Positions 6,390 through 12,018 of a DNA stretch of 12,018 nucleotides are shown in pieces. The notes under the pieces were generated by a model. The model had not been told where the DNA came from. It did not search any database and saw nothing but the letters and a program-made list of their open reading frames with translations. Each line of letters begins with the position of its first letter. Position 1 is the stretch's first letter. Source of the DNA: Bordetella parapertussis (GTDB taxonomy: Bacteria > Pseudomonadota > Gammaproteobacteria > Burkholderiales > Burkholderiaceae_D). The DNA is taken from positions 1 to 12,018 of the forward strand of contig CAMCXB010000068.1 in the NCBI GenBank assembly GCA_945883145.1, read 5' to 3'. The position numbers and the translations under genes were made by a program.

Positions 6390-7319
6390 ATGTCCGCACT
6401 CGTCATCGCTGAACACGATAATGTTTCATTAAAAGGTAGTACGCTCAACACCATTACCGCTGCAATCCAATGTGGTGGAGAGGTACATGTATTAGTAGCA
6501 GGACATGATTGTCAGGCTGCCGCACAAGCTGCTACACAAGTTGCTGGTGTAACTAAAGTACTGGTTGCTGATGCAGCGCATTTTGCTCATGGTTTAGCGG
6601 AGAATGCAGCGTCTCAAGCGCTAGCAATCGCTAACAATTACAGCCACATACTCGCACCAGCTACCGCGTTTGGAAAAAATATTCTTCCACGCGTTGCAGC
6701 TAAATTAGATGTAGGACAAATTTCTGAAATCACTAAAGTAGATAGTCCTGATACGTTCGAGCGTCCTATCTATGCAGGCAATGCAATCGCAACAGTGCAA
6801 TCTACTGATGCTATTAAAGTCATCACAGTGCGCACTACAGGTTTTGATGCAGCAGGTGCAGGCGGTAGTGCTGCGATAGAAAATATCACTGCAGTTGCTG
6901 ATTCTGGAAAATCTGCGTTTGTATCACGTGAAATTGCGAAGTCGGATCGTCCTGAATTAACAGCTGCAAAAGTTATTGTTTCCGGTGGTCGTGGATTGGG
7001 CTCTGGTGAGAATTTTAAAATTCTTGAACCTTTGGCAGACAAGCTCGGAGCAGCAATGGGTGCGTCACGTGCTGCAGTGGATGCAGGTTATGTACCTAAC
7101 GATTGGCAAGTCGGACAAACAGGAAAAATTGTGGCGCCGAATTTATATATTGCAGTCGGTATCTCTGGTGCGATTCAACATCTCGCAGGTATGAAAGATT
7201 CAAAAACCATAGTCGCGATTAATAAAGATCCTGAGGCACCGATTTTTAGTGTGGCGGATTATGGTTTGGTCGGTGATTTATTTGAAGCCGTACCCGCAAT
7301 GGTCAAAGAACTAGGTTAA
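6390..7319 (+). CDS. etfA: Electron transfer flavoprotein, alpha subunit
   Basis: EtfA binds the redox-active FAD of the EtfAB dimer. It has 309 residues, normal for the bacterial subunit. The N-terminal domain (about 1-185) begins MSALVIAEHDN. The C-terminal FAD domain shows the family hallmarks: SGGRGLGS at 198-205, GASRAAVDAGY at 224-234 with R227 at the position that contacts the flavin, VGQTGKIVAPNLYIA and the GISGAIQHLAGM loop. The signature AINKDPEAPIF and DYGLVGDLFEAVP follow. The start has TAAGGAAA about eight bases upstream. The 16-bp gap from etfB and 51-bp gap to the acyl-CoA dehydrogenase indicate one transcript. Nothing is missing or unusual. The NAD-dependent bifurcating type is unlikely because the neighbours and sequence match the oxidative group I. 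Confidence 0.97.
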   Translation: MSALVIAEHDNVSLKGSTLNTITAAIQCGGEVHVLVAGHDCQAAAQAATQVAGVTKVLVADAAHFAHGLAENAASQALAIANNYSHILAPATAFGKNILPRVAAKLDVGQISEITKVDSPDTFERPIYAGNAIATVQSTDAIKVITVRTTGFDAAGAGGSAAIENITAVADSGKSAFVSREIAKSDRPELTAAKVIVSGGRGLGSGENFKILEPLADKLGAAMGASRAAVDAGYVPNDWQVGQTGKIVAPNLYIAVGISGAIQHLAGMKDSKTIVAINKDPEAPIFSVADYGLVGDLFEAVPAMVKELG

Positions 7320-7370
7320 AGATTTTTCGTACACAACAATATTATTTCATCGTTATCTTCAGGAGACTAT

Positions 7371-9161
7371 ATGAGCTATCAAGCGCCGCTTAAAGACATG
7401 TTATTTGTCATGAATGAATTGGCGGGTCTTGATGCGCTGAGTAATTTGCCTGGTATGGAAGAAGCGAATGCTGAATTAGCTGAAGCCATACTCGAAGAAA
7501 ATGCAAAATTTTGTTCTGAAGTTGTGGCGCCGTTAAATTGGGCAGGTGATCAACAACCTAGCAGTTGGCATGATGGAGTGGTGACAACTACCAAAGGTTT
7601 TAAAGAAGCATTTAAAGCATTTGGTGAAAGTGGATGGCAAGGTGTGCAACATCCACAAGAGTTTGGTGGTCAGGGATTACCTAAGTTGTTTGCAACGCCT
7701 TGCATAGAGATGCTGAACTCTGCCAATCTTTCTTTTGCATTATGTCCTTTGCTAACAGATGGTGCGATCGAAGCATTGATGACAGCTGGTTCAGAAGAAC
7801 AAAAAAATATTTATCTGGAAAATCTCATTTCCGGCAAATGGACAGGCACCATGAATCTGACTGAACCACAAGCAGGTTCAGACTTAGCGCTAGTGCGATC
7901 ACGTGCAGTTCCTGAGGCTGATGGCACATATAAAATTTTCGGCACTAAGATTTACATCACCTTTGGTGAGCATGATATGGCTGAAAATATCGTGCACTTA
8001 GTGTTGGCACGTACACCGGGTGCGCCTGAAGGTGTGAAAGGAATTTCACTCTTTGTGGTGCCTAAGTTCTTGGTCAACAAAGATGGTTCACTGGGTGATC
8101 GCAATGATGTGCATTGCGTCTCTATAGAACATAAGCTAGGTATTAAAGCCAGTCCTACTGCTGTCTTGCAGTTTGGTGATCATGGTGGTGCGTTAGGTAC
8201 TTTAGTTGGTGAAGAAAATCGCGGTCTTGAATACATGTTCATCATGATGAACGCTGCGCGATTTGCGGTTGGTATGCAAGGTATAGCAGTTGCAGAACGT
8301 GCTTATCAAAAAGCAGTGCAGTACGCAAAGGATCGTGTGCAGTCGCGTGATCTAGCCGGTTCAGCTGGTCCTGTCTCTATCATTCATCATCCTGATGTAC
8401 GTCGTATGTTGATGTCTATGCGTGCACAAATTGAAGCTTCACGTGCACTCTCTTATGTCACTGCGTCAGCGTTTGATGCAGCTCATCATCATGCAGATGA
8501 AGCAACGCGAAAAGCGAATCATGCTTTTTATGAATACATGGTGCCTGTTGTGAAAGGTTGGTCGACTGAGTTGTCCCTCGATGTCACATCGACTGGCGTA
8601 CAAGTACATGGTGGCATGGGTTTCATAGAAGAGACAGGTGCGGCTCAGTATTATCGTGATGCGCGTATTTTGACTATCTACGAAGGCACGACGGCTATTC
8701 AAGCTAATGATTTAGTCGGTCGTAAAACGGTGAGAGATGGTGGTGCATTTGCACTCTCCTTGATTGCTCAAGTCAGACAAACAGAAAAAGAATGTGCGCA
8801 ATCTGGTCACGATGATTTAATTAAAATCAGTCAAAAACTTGCTGCTGCAAGTACGGCTTTAGAAGCTGTTATTCAATTTATAGCGGCAAATATGAAGTCA
8901 GATATCAAAGGTGTGTTTGCAGGCAGTGTGCCTTATCTGAAATTAGCTGGTATTGTTTTTGGTGGTTGGCAAATGGCACGAGCTGCTGCCATCGCACAAA
9001 CTAAGTTGCAAGCAAAAGCAGGCGATGCAGATTTTTATCAAGCAAAAATTACGACAGCACGATTCTTTGCGGATTATTTTTTATCGCAAGCCGATTCTTA
9101 TCGTGCTGCTATTGTGGAAGGTAGTGCAAGTATCTTGGCTTTACCCGAAGAACAATTTTAA
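7371..9161 (+). CDS. Large acyl-CoA dehydrogenase (596 aa, DmdC/FadE5-like)
   Basis: This FAD enzyme introduces a 2,3-trans double bond into an acyl-CoA and passes the electrons to EtfAB, encoded just upstream. At 596 residues it belongs to the long ACAD group that carries an extra N-terminal segment (MSYQAPLKDMLFVMNEL) and an extra C-terminal helical domain (about 470-596), besides the ~380-residue core. Visible motifs are MNLTEPQAGSD at 161-171 in the FAD/substrate region, QVHGGMGFIEE at 411-421, and IYEGTTAIQ at 436-444. E438 is the likely catalytic base in that last motif. The ATG has AGGAG at five bases. Relatives include DmdC, which acts on methylthiopropanoyl-CoA, and FadE-type enzymes for medium or long chains; the sequence alone does not decide the substrate. 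The gene ends at a hairpin shared with the convergent membrane-protein gene. Confidence 0.93.
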   Translation: MSYQAPLKDMLFVMNELAGLDALSNLPGMEEANAELAEAILEENAKFCSEVVAPLNWAGDQQPSSWHDGVVTTTKGFKEAFKAFGESGWQGVQHPQEFGGQGLPKLFATPCIEMLNSANLSFALCPLLTDGAIEALMTAGSEEQKNIYLENLISGKWTGTMNLTEPQAGSDLALVRSRAVPEADGTYKIFGTKIYITFGEHDMAENIVHLVLARTPGAPEGVKGISLFVVPKFLVNKDGSLGDRNDVHCVSIEHKLGIKASPTAVLQFGDHGGALGTLVGEENRGLEYMFIMMNAARFAVGMQGIAVAERAYQKAVQYAKDRVQSRDLAGSAGPVSIIHHPDVRRMLMSMRAQIEASRALSYVTASAFDAAHHHADEATRKANHAFYEYMVPVVKGWSTELSLDVTSTGVQVHGGMGFIEETGAAQYYRDARILTIYEGTTAIQANDLVGRKTVRDGGAFALSLIAQVRQTEKECAQSGHDDLIKISQKLAAASTALEAVIQFIAANMKSDIKGVFAGSVPYLKLAGIVFGGWQMARAAAIAQTKLQAKAGDADFYQAKITTARFFADYFLSQADSYRAAIVEGSASILALPEEQF

Positions 9162-9174
9162 TTTTCGCAGTTAA

Positions 9175-9196
9175 CCTACGGCTGTTCAGCCGTAGG
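9175..9196. terminator. Hairpin between the convergent dehydrogenase and TM2-like genes (possible bidirectional terminator)
   Basis: CCTACGGCTG (9175-9184) and CAGCCGTAGG (9187-9196) are perfect 10-bp arms separated by TT. The hairpin starts 14 bases after the dehydrogenase stop and contains the last codons and TGA of the opposite gene (9188-9186). Neither strand has a proper U-run after the stem, so this may be a weak or factor-assisted terminator or a 3'-end-protecting structure. Confidence 0.55.
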
Positions 9197-9602
9197 ATCC
9201 ACCCGTCAGAATAATGTCAAAGCCACGCGCTATCGTTATAAGTAGTAGCGTTGTACTGTAAGCGAGGTTACTTACCATCAGGACAGCGATGATCCAACTG
9301 CTGTTAGATGCTTGATCTGACTCTGGGTTGTGTAGCGCATCCCATTTTTCATCCGGCATAAGGCCTATCATGAAGGCGGCAATGCATGCGATGAGTACGG
9401 AAAAAATCAAAGGCGCTGTATTTAACAACAAAAGACGATCCGGATACGCCAACAATAATCCCGCAGTCACGAAAAACAGCAGCGCATGTAGCCAAGCCCA
9501 ACGATCTTTAATGCCGTATATATAAAAACGATGCAGACCTGCTCCGCCTGCAATCAAGGCCAAAGCAGCAGCAAAAGTCTTATTTTTATGTAAATTATTC
9601 AT
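9186..9602 (-). CDS. Small TM2-like integral membrane protein
   Basis: The function is unknown. The 138-residue protein is predicted, by eye, to have four membrane segments at about 10-30, 36-54, 57-83 and 103-125. The first segment ends in GLHRFYIYG (22-30), the G-x-HRFY signature of the TM2 domain family, preceded by the basic start MNNLHKNK. A charged loop, DRW at 33-35, precedes helix two, and a polar acidic loop (DEKWDALHNPESDQASNSS, about 84-102) separates helices three and four. No catalytic residues are evident. The ATG has a weakly placed AGGA 11 bases upstream on the minus strand. The gene is convergent with the acyl-CoA dehydrogenase and divergent from rpsP, so it is its own transcription unit. 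Its stop codon lies in the hairpin at 9175-9196. Similar proteins occur, to my recollection, in Burkholderiales. Confidence 0.82.
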   Translation of the reverse strand: MNNLHKNKTFAAALALIAGGAGLHRFYIYGIKDRWAWLHALLFFVTAGLLLAYPDRLLLLNTAPLIFSVLIACIAAFMIGLMPDEKWDALHNPESDQASNSSWIIAVLMVSNLAYSTTLLLITIARGFDIILTGGSYG

Positions 9603-9641
9603 GATTCAATCTATCCTGAGAAATAGGCAGTAAGTATTTTC

Positions 9642-9677
9642 ATAAAGCTAATATTTCGCTTTATTTCGTTTATAAAG
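9642..9677. repeat. AT-rich interleaved short repeats between the TM2-like gene and rpsP
   Basis: ATAAAG occurs at 9642-9647 and 9672-9677. TATTTCG occurs at 9652-9658 and 9662-9668, exactly 10 bp apart. ATAAAGC (9642-9648) and GCTTTAT (9658-9664) are inverted. The tract lies in a 203-bp divergent spacer, 54-90 bp upstream of the rpsP -35 box. It could be a curved or protein-binding upstream element, but no known site is recognised. Confidence 0.4.
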
Positions 9678-9730
9678 TGCTGTGAGTCTGCACTAGAGAC
9701 AGATTGTCTGCAAACTAGGGGCTTATCAGC

Positions 9731-9760
9731 TTGTCGCTAAGGCCTTTAACAAGCTATAAT
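9731..9760 (+). promoter_or_regulatory. Promoter of the rpsP-rimM-trmD-rplS operon
   Basis: TTGTCG (9731-9736) and a consensus TATAAT (9755-9760) are 18 bp apart. The transcript would start near 9767, leaving a leader of about 39 bases. Because the promoter overlaps the upstream extension of the rpsP reading frame, it argues for the internal ATG start of rpsP. Confidence 0.7.
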
Positions 9761-9770
9761 CTCGGTCTTT

Positions 9771-9793
9771 TTCGGTCACCGAATCCCCTTTTT
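9771..9793 (+). other. Short leader hairpin with following T-run, upstream of rpsP
   Basis: TTCGG (9771-9775) pairs with CCGAA (9779-9783) around a TCA loop. CCCC and then TTTTT (9789-9793) follow. It lies directly after the predicted transcription start. The stem is short, so an attenuator role is only a suggestion. Confidence 0.3.
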
Positions 9794-9805
9794 GTCGAGA
9801 ATATT

Positions 9806-10057
9806 ATGGTCGTAATTCGTTTATCCCGTGGCGGCGCAAAGAAGCGTCCTTTTTATAACATCGTTGCAACTGACTCACGTAGCCGTCGTGATGGTCGTTT
9901 TATCGAGCGTATCGGCTTCTATAACCCAGTTGCATCTGGCAAGGAAGAGTCATTCCGTATTGCTGAAGATCGTTTAGCTCACTGGCAAGGCGTGGGTGCA
10001 CAGTTGTCCCCAACCGTTGCTCGTTTAGTTCATCAAGCTGGTAAGAAGGCAGCCTGA
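9806..10057 (+). CDS. rpsP: 30S ribosomal protein S16
   Basis: S16 is a primary-to-secondary binding protein of the small ribosomal subunit body and helps its assembly. The protein from the ATG at 9806 has 83 residues, the standard length, and starts MVVIRLSRGGAKKRPFYNIV, the family's usual N-terminus. Further typical stretches are DSRSRRDGRFIERIGFYNP and the basic C-terminus AGKKAA. The frame stays open upstream to a TTG at 9731. That 25-residue extension is rejected because it is absent from S16 proteins and overlaps the promoter. The Shine-Dalgarno sequence is weak (GAGA about seven bases before the ATG). This is the first gene of the conserved operon; rimM begins two bases after the stop. 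Codon choice looks like that of a highly expressed gene, with many CGT and GGC codons. Confidence 0.97.
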   Translation: MVVIRLSRGGAKKRPFYNIVATDSRSRRDGRFIERIGFYNPVASGKEESFRIAEDRLAHWQGVGAQLSPTVARLVHQAGKKAA

Positions 10058-10059
10058 TT

Positions 10060-10608
10060 TTGCCTCCTGCTGAGATTGCGGGATCAACTCCCGATGATCT
10101 GGTGTTGGTGGCATATGTATCAGGAGCCTACGGCTTAAAAGGTTGGGTCAGACTCAAGACTTATTCAAATGAAGCTAGCGCGCTGTTGTATGCGAAATGC
10201 TGGTGGTTAGATAAGCCTGAGTTACATGATGTAGAAGTATTAGCAGTTCGCACACAGGGTGAAGATGTGGTGGCCCAGATTATGGGAATCGCCGATCGTG
10301 AAGCCGCAGAAAATTGTCGTGGTGTGACTGTGCAAATAAGGCGTGCGCATTTTCCGCCTTTAGAAGATAACGAGTTTTATTGGGTCGATTTAATTGGCCA
10401 CGCTGTAGTTAATTTGCGTGGTGAGTTATTAGGTAATGTGATCGGTTTAATCGACAACGGTGCGCATCCTATCTTGCGCGTTGCAGATGCGGTTGCAGTG
10501 GATGCTAAAAAACCCGAAGAAATATTAATACCTTTCGTTGATCACTTTGTACCTAGCGTCGATCAATCAGAAAAAAAGATTACTGTAGATTGGGAGCGTG
10601 ATTACTAG
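10060..10608 (+). CDS. rimM: Ribosome maturation factor RimM
   Basis: RimM binds ribosomal protein S19 in the 30S head and promotes 16S rRNA processing and late 30S assembly. It has 182 residues, the usual size. The N-terminal RimM barrel shows VLVAYVSGAYGLKGWVRLKTYS at about 15-36. The C-terminal PRC-barrel domain begins with the conserved NEFYWVDLIGHAV (F106, Y107, W108) and continues through LGNVIGLIDNGAHPILRV to a typical LIPFVDHFVPSVD stretch. The start is TTG, two bases after the rpsP stop, with AAGAAGG ten bases upstream inside rpsP. Alternative GTG codons at residues 15 and 17 would cut into the first beta strand, so the TTG is preferred. Translational coupling to rpsP is likely. It is followed by trmD after 26 bases. 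Confidence 0.95.
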   Translation: MPPAEIAGSTPDDLVLVAYVSGAYGLKGWVRLKTYSNEASALLYAKCWWLDKPELHDVEVLAVRTQGEDVVAQIMGIADREAAENCRGVTVQIRRAHFPPLEDNEFYWVDLIGHAVVNLRGELLGNVIGLIDNGAHPILRVADAVAVDAKKPEEILIPFVDHFVPSVDQSEKKITVDWERDY

Positions 10609-10634
10609 CTCCAGTCTGGTGGGGAGGAAAGAGC

Positions 10635-11396
10635 ATGCAGTTTGACGTGATTACGCTCTTTCCAGAGATGTTTACTGCGCTAACGCAGTCGGGAATAACC
10701 CGACGCGCATTCGAGCAAGCTAAGTGTAAATTATCGATGTGGAATCCACGTGATTTTACGAACGATAAGCATAAAACAGTAGATGACAGACCGTATGGTG
10801 GTGGTCCGGGTATGGTGATGATGTCAGCACCACTCGAAGCAGCGATAAATGCTGCGAAGGCTAACCAACAGACAGGAGCTAAGCAAGCACATGTCATCTA
10901 TCTCTCACCACAAGGTGCACCATTAACGCATGCAAAAGTCATGCAGTTAGCTAGCTTGCCGAGTTTGGTGATGTTATGTGGCAGATATGAAGCGATTGAT
11001 CAGCGTGTATTAGATCGCTGTGTAGATGAAGAAATTAGTCTAGGTGATTTTGTTTTGTCGGGTGGAGAAATACCGGCGATGGCTTTAATGGATGCCATTA
11101 TCCGACAATTGCCTGGCGTGTTGAATGATGTTTCTTCTGCGGTTGAAGATAGTTTTGTGAGTGGTTTGTTAGATTGCCCCCATTTCACAAGACCAGAAGT
11201 CTATGAAGGTGTAGCTGTTCCTGCTGTACTGTTAAGTGGTAATCACGCTGACATAGCAACATGGCGGCGTGAACAAGCCTTACTGGCAACGCGCGCAAAG
11301 CGGCCTGATTTGATAGAACAAGCAAGACAAGAAGGACAGTTAAGTAAAGTAGACGAAGCTTTTCTAGTTCAGTTTAAGTCTGATGTACATAAATAG
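10635..11396 (+). CDS. trmD: tRNA (guanine-N1)-methyltransferase
   Basis: TrmD methylates G37 next to the anticodon in tRNAs with G36, using S-adenosylmethionine, and so prevents +1 frameshifting. It has 253 residues, normal for the family. The start MQFDVITLFPEMF is canonical and is preceded by GGGGAGGA, a strong Shine-Dalgarno sequence. The SPOUT trefoil-knot region is complete: VIYLSPQGAPL, LCGRYEAIDQRV (with the GRYE segment at 116-119) and SLGDFVLSGGEIPAM. The catalytic-base aspartate, D169 in E. coli, corresponds to D172 in VEDSF, followed by LLDCPHFTRPEVYEG. The C-terminal helical domain carries WRREQALLATRAKRPDL. Archaeal-type Trm5 is unrelated, so the call is secure. The gap to rplS is 155 bp, much longer than the other spacings in this operon. 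Confidence 0.98.
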   Translation: MQFDVITLFPEMFTALTQSGITRRAFEQAKCKLSMWNPRDFTNDKHKTVDDRPYGGGPGMVMMSAPLEAAINAAKANQQTGAKQAHVIYLSPQGAPLTHAKVMQLASLPSLVMLCGRYEAIDQRVLDRCVDEEISLGDFVLSGGEIPAMALMDAIIRQLPGVLNDVSSAVEDSFVSGLLDCPHFTRPEVYEGVAVPAVLLSGNHADIATWRREQALLATRAKRPDLIEQARQEGQLSKVDEAFLVQFKSDVHK

Positions 11397-11403
11397 AATT
11401 AAC

Positions 11404-11424
11404 TTGTATGCCTAAAGCATGCAA
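11404..11424 (+). other. Hairpin just after trmD
   Basis: TTGTATGC (11404-11411) pairs with GCATGCAA (11417-11424) around a CTAAA loop, giving 8 bp with one G-U pair. It is eight bases after the trmD stop. Only three T's follow directly (TTTAG), so at best this is a weak terminator or a processing or stability element within the operon. Confidence 0.4.
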
Positions 11425-11464
11425 TTTAGTAAAAGTAGTTGATGTAAGAGTGTTTGTATTTATG

Positions 11465-11478
11465 CAGGTAGTTACCTG
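11465..11478 (+). other. Short palindrome in the rplS leader
   Basis: CAGGTA (11465-11470) and TACCTG (11473-11478) are perfect arms with a GT centre. On DNA this is a compact palindrome suited to a dimeric protein; on RNA the two-base loop would force opening of the last pair. It is 74 bp before the rplS start. Confidence 0.35.
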
Positions 11479-11489
11479 AATGTTTAACC

Positions 11490-11536
11490 CCATCCTCTAC
11501 CGGGCAAAGCAGTGAATTGAAGCGCCGGCATGATGG
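11490..11536 (+). other. Possible stem before the rplS ribosome-binding site
   Basis: CCATC (11490-11494) can pair with GATGG (11532-11536) and, inside it, CCGG (11500-11503) with CCGG (11525-11528). The internal loop is 5 by 3 bases and the terminal loop is 21 bases. The structure ends five bases before GGAG, the rplS Shine-Dalgarno sequence. This hand-found pairing is uncertain. Confidence 0.25.
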
Positions 11537-11551
11537 TCAATGGAGCTAAAA

Positions 11552-11935
11552 ATGGATCTGATCCAACAACTTGAGCAAGAAGAAATAGCCCGTTTGGCTA
11601 AAAAAATTCCAGATTTCGCACCTGGCGATACCGTTATCGTGAGTGTGAATGTGGTCGAGGGAACTCGTAAGCGTGCACAGGCTTATGAAGGCGTTGTTAT
11701 TTCTCGTCGTAATCGTGGTTTGAATTCTAACTTCATCGTTCGTAAGATTTCTTCTGGCGAAGGCGTAGAGCGTACATTCCAGTTGTACTCTCCTCTGATT
11801 GCCTCAATTGAAGTCAAGCGTCGCGGTGATGTACGTCGTGCCAAGCTGTATTACTTGCGTGATCGTTCTGGTAAGTCTGCACGTATTCGTGAAAAACTGC
11901 CAAATCGTCGCACAGTTGCTGACGCATCGGAGTAA
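11552..11935 (+). CDS. rplS: 50S ribosomal protein L19
   Basis: L19 lies at the 30S-50S interface of the ribosome and takes part in an intersubunit bridge. From the ATG at 11552 the protein has 127 residues, starting MDLIQQLEQEEIARL as in betaproteobacterial L19. Diagnostic stretches follow: FAPGDTVIVSVNVVEGTRKRAQAYEGVVI, RRNRGLNSNFIVRKIS, GEGVERTFQLYSPLI, and VKRRGDVRRAKLYYLRDRSGKSARI. The C-terminus extends about a dozen residues past the E. coli-type end, which is common in this class. An ATG at 11540 in the same frame would add four residues (MELK). It is rejected because GGAG at 11542-11545 is correctly spaced for the internal ATG and the usual N-terminus begins there. It is the last gene of the operon, closed by a strong terminator. 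Confidence 0.97.
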   Translation: MDLIQQLEQEEIARLAKKIPDFAPGDTVIVSVNVVEGTRKRAQAYEGVVISRRNRGLNSNFIVRKISSGEGVERTFQLYSPLIASIEVKRRGDVRRAKLYYLRDRSGKSARIREKLPNRRTVADASE

Positions 11936-11956
11936 GCTATTCTTTTTTGGATAGAT

Positions 11957-11987
11957 AAAAAGGGCACTTTCAGTGCCCTTTTTTTTT
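11957..11987 (+). terminator. Strong intrinsic terminator after rplS
   Basis: AAAAAGGGCACT (11957-11968) and AGTGCCCTTTTT (11972-11983) form a perfect 12-bp stem with a TTC loop; the GC-rich core is GGGCACT/AGTGCCC. The T-run of nine bases (11979-11987) completes a textbook Rho-independent terminator 21 bases after the rplS stop. The A-run on the left also makes it capable of acting on the opposite strand. Confidence 0.96.
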
Positions 11988-12018
11988 GAACAATAGATGA
12001 GGGATAAGTTGTTTGATC

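Noticed and set aside
9731..9805. 25-residue N-terminal extension of S16 from a TTG at 9731
   Set aside because: S16 proteins start at MVVIRL, and the extension covers the -35 and -10 boxes and the leader.
11540..11551. Earlier ATG for L19 adding MELK
   Set aside because: The Shine-Dalgarno GGAG lies inside this extension and fits the ATG at 11552, which gives the family N-terminus.
1..12018. Mobile elements, CRISPR arrays, tRNA or rRNA genes, phage or defence genes
   Set aside because: No transposase, terminal repeats, regularly spaced repeats, tRNA cloverleaf or related protein was seen; the region is compact housekeeping synteny.

Overview
The window is an ordinary, gene-dense stretch of a bacterial chromosome, roughly 43-45% GC by sampling a few lines. 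The protein sequences look betaproteobacterial. Examples are the L19 N-terminus MDLIQQLEQEEIARL, the NUDIX protein with its GFMERG box and LKPWRAGTGYA tail, and the AlaS N-terminus MNSSDIREKFLSFFESK. The gene order also fits Burkholderiales: glnS, a glycerophosphodiesterase gene, alaS, a NUDIX gene, a tusA-like gene, etfBA, an acyl-CoA dehydrogenase gene, then rpsP-rimM-trmD-rplS. The fairly low GC suggests a lineage with a small or AT-drifted genome. This placement is inferred from remembered sequence patterns, not from a search.

Left part (1-5459): the 5' part of glnS runs leftwards off the window. A divergent cytosolic GDPD-type glycerophosphodiester phosphodiesterase follows, then full-length alaS with aminoacylation, editing and C-Ala domains. 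Four bases after alaS comes a NUDIX hydrolase with a zinc-ribbon-like N-terminus, and after a repeat-bearing 87-bp spacer a small TusA-family protein. A good intrinsic terminator closes this block.

Middle part (5460-9602): etfB, etfA and a large (596 aa) acyl-CoA dehydrogenase form a fatty-acid or acyl-CoA oxidation unit. The dehydrogenase oxidises an acyl-CoA and passes electrons through the EtfAB flavoprotein towards the quinone pool. The unit has a recognisable promoter. A 16-bp near-perfect palindrome lies over the expected transcription start, resembling the operator I remember for LiuR-type regulators of acyl-CoA catabolism. A second inverted repeat lies just upstream of the -35 box. 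A convergent gene for a small four-helix TM2-like membrane protein follows; it shares a perfect hairpin with the 3' end of the dehydrogenase gene.

Right part (9603-12018): the conserved translation operon rpsP-rimM-trmD-rplS (ribosomal proteins S16 and L19, the 16S maturation factor and the tRNA m1G37 methyltransferase). It starts at a clear promoter and ends at a very strong intrinsic terminator. rpsP and rplS should be started inside their longest reading frames.

I found no mobile element, CRISPR array, tRNA, rRNA, phage gene or defence system, and no evidence of a new multi-gene system. There is no gene-free stretch over 300 bases. The points worth a second look are regulatory: the etfBA control region, the micro-ORF and repeat spacer before the tusA-like gene, the hairpins at gene ends, and the long structured trmD-rplS spacer.
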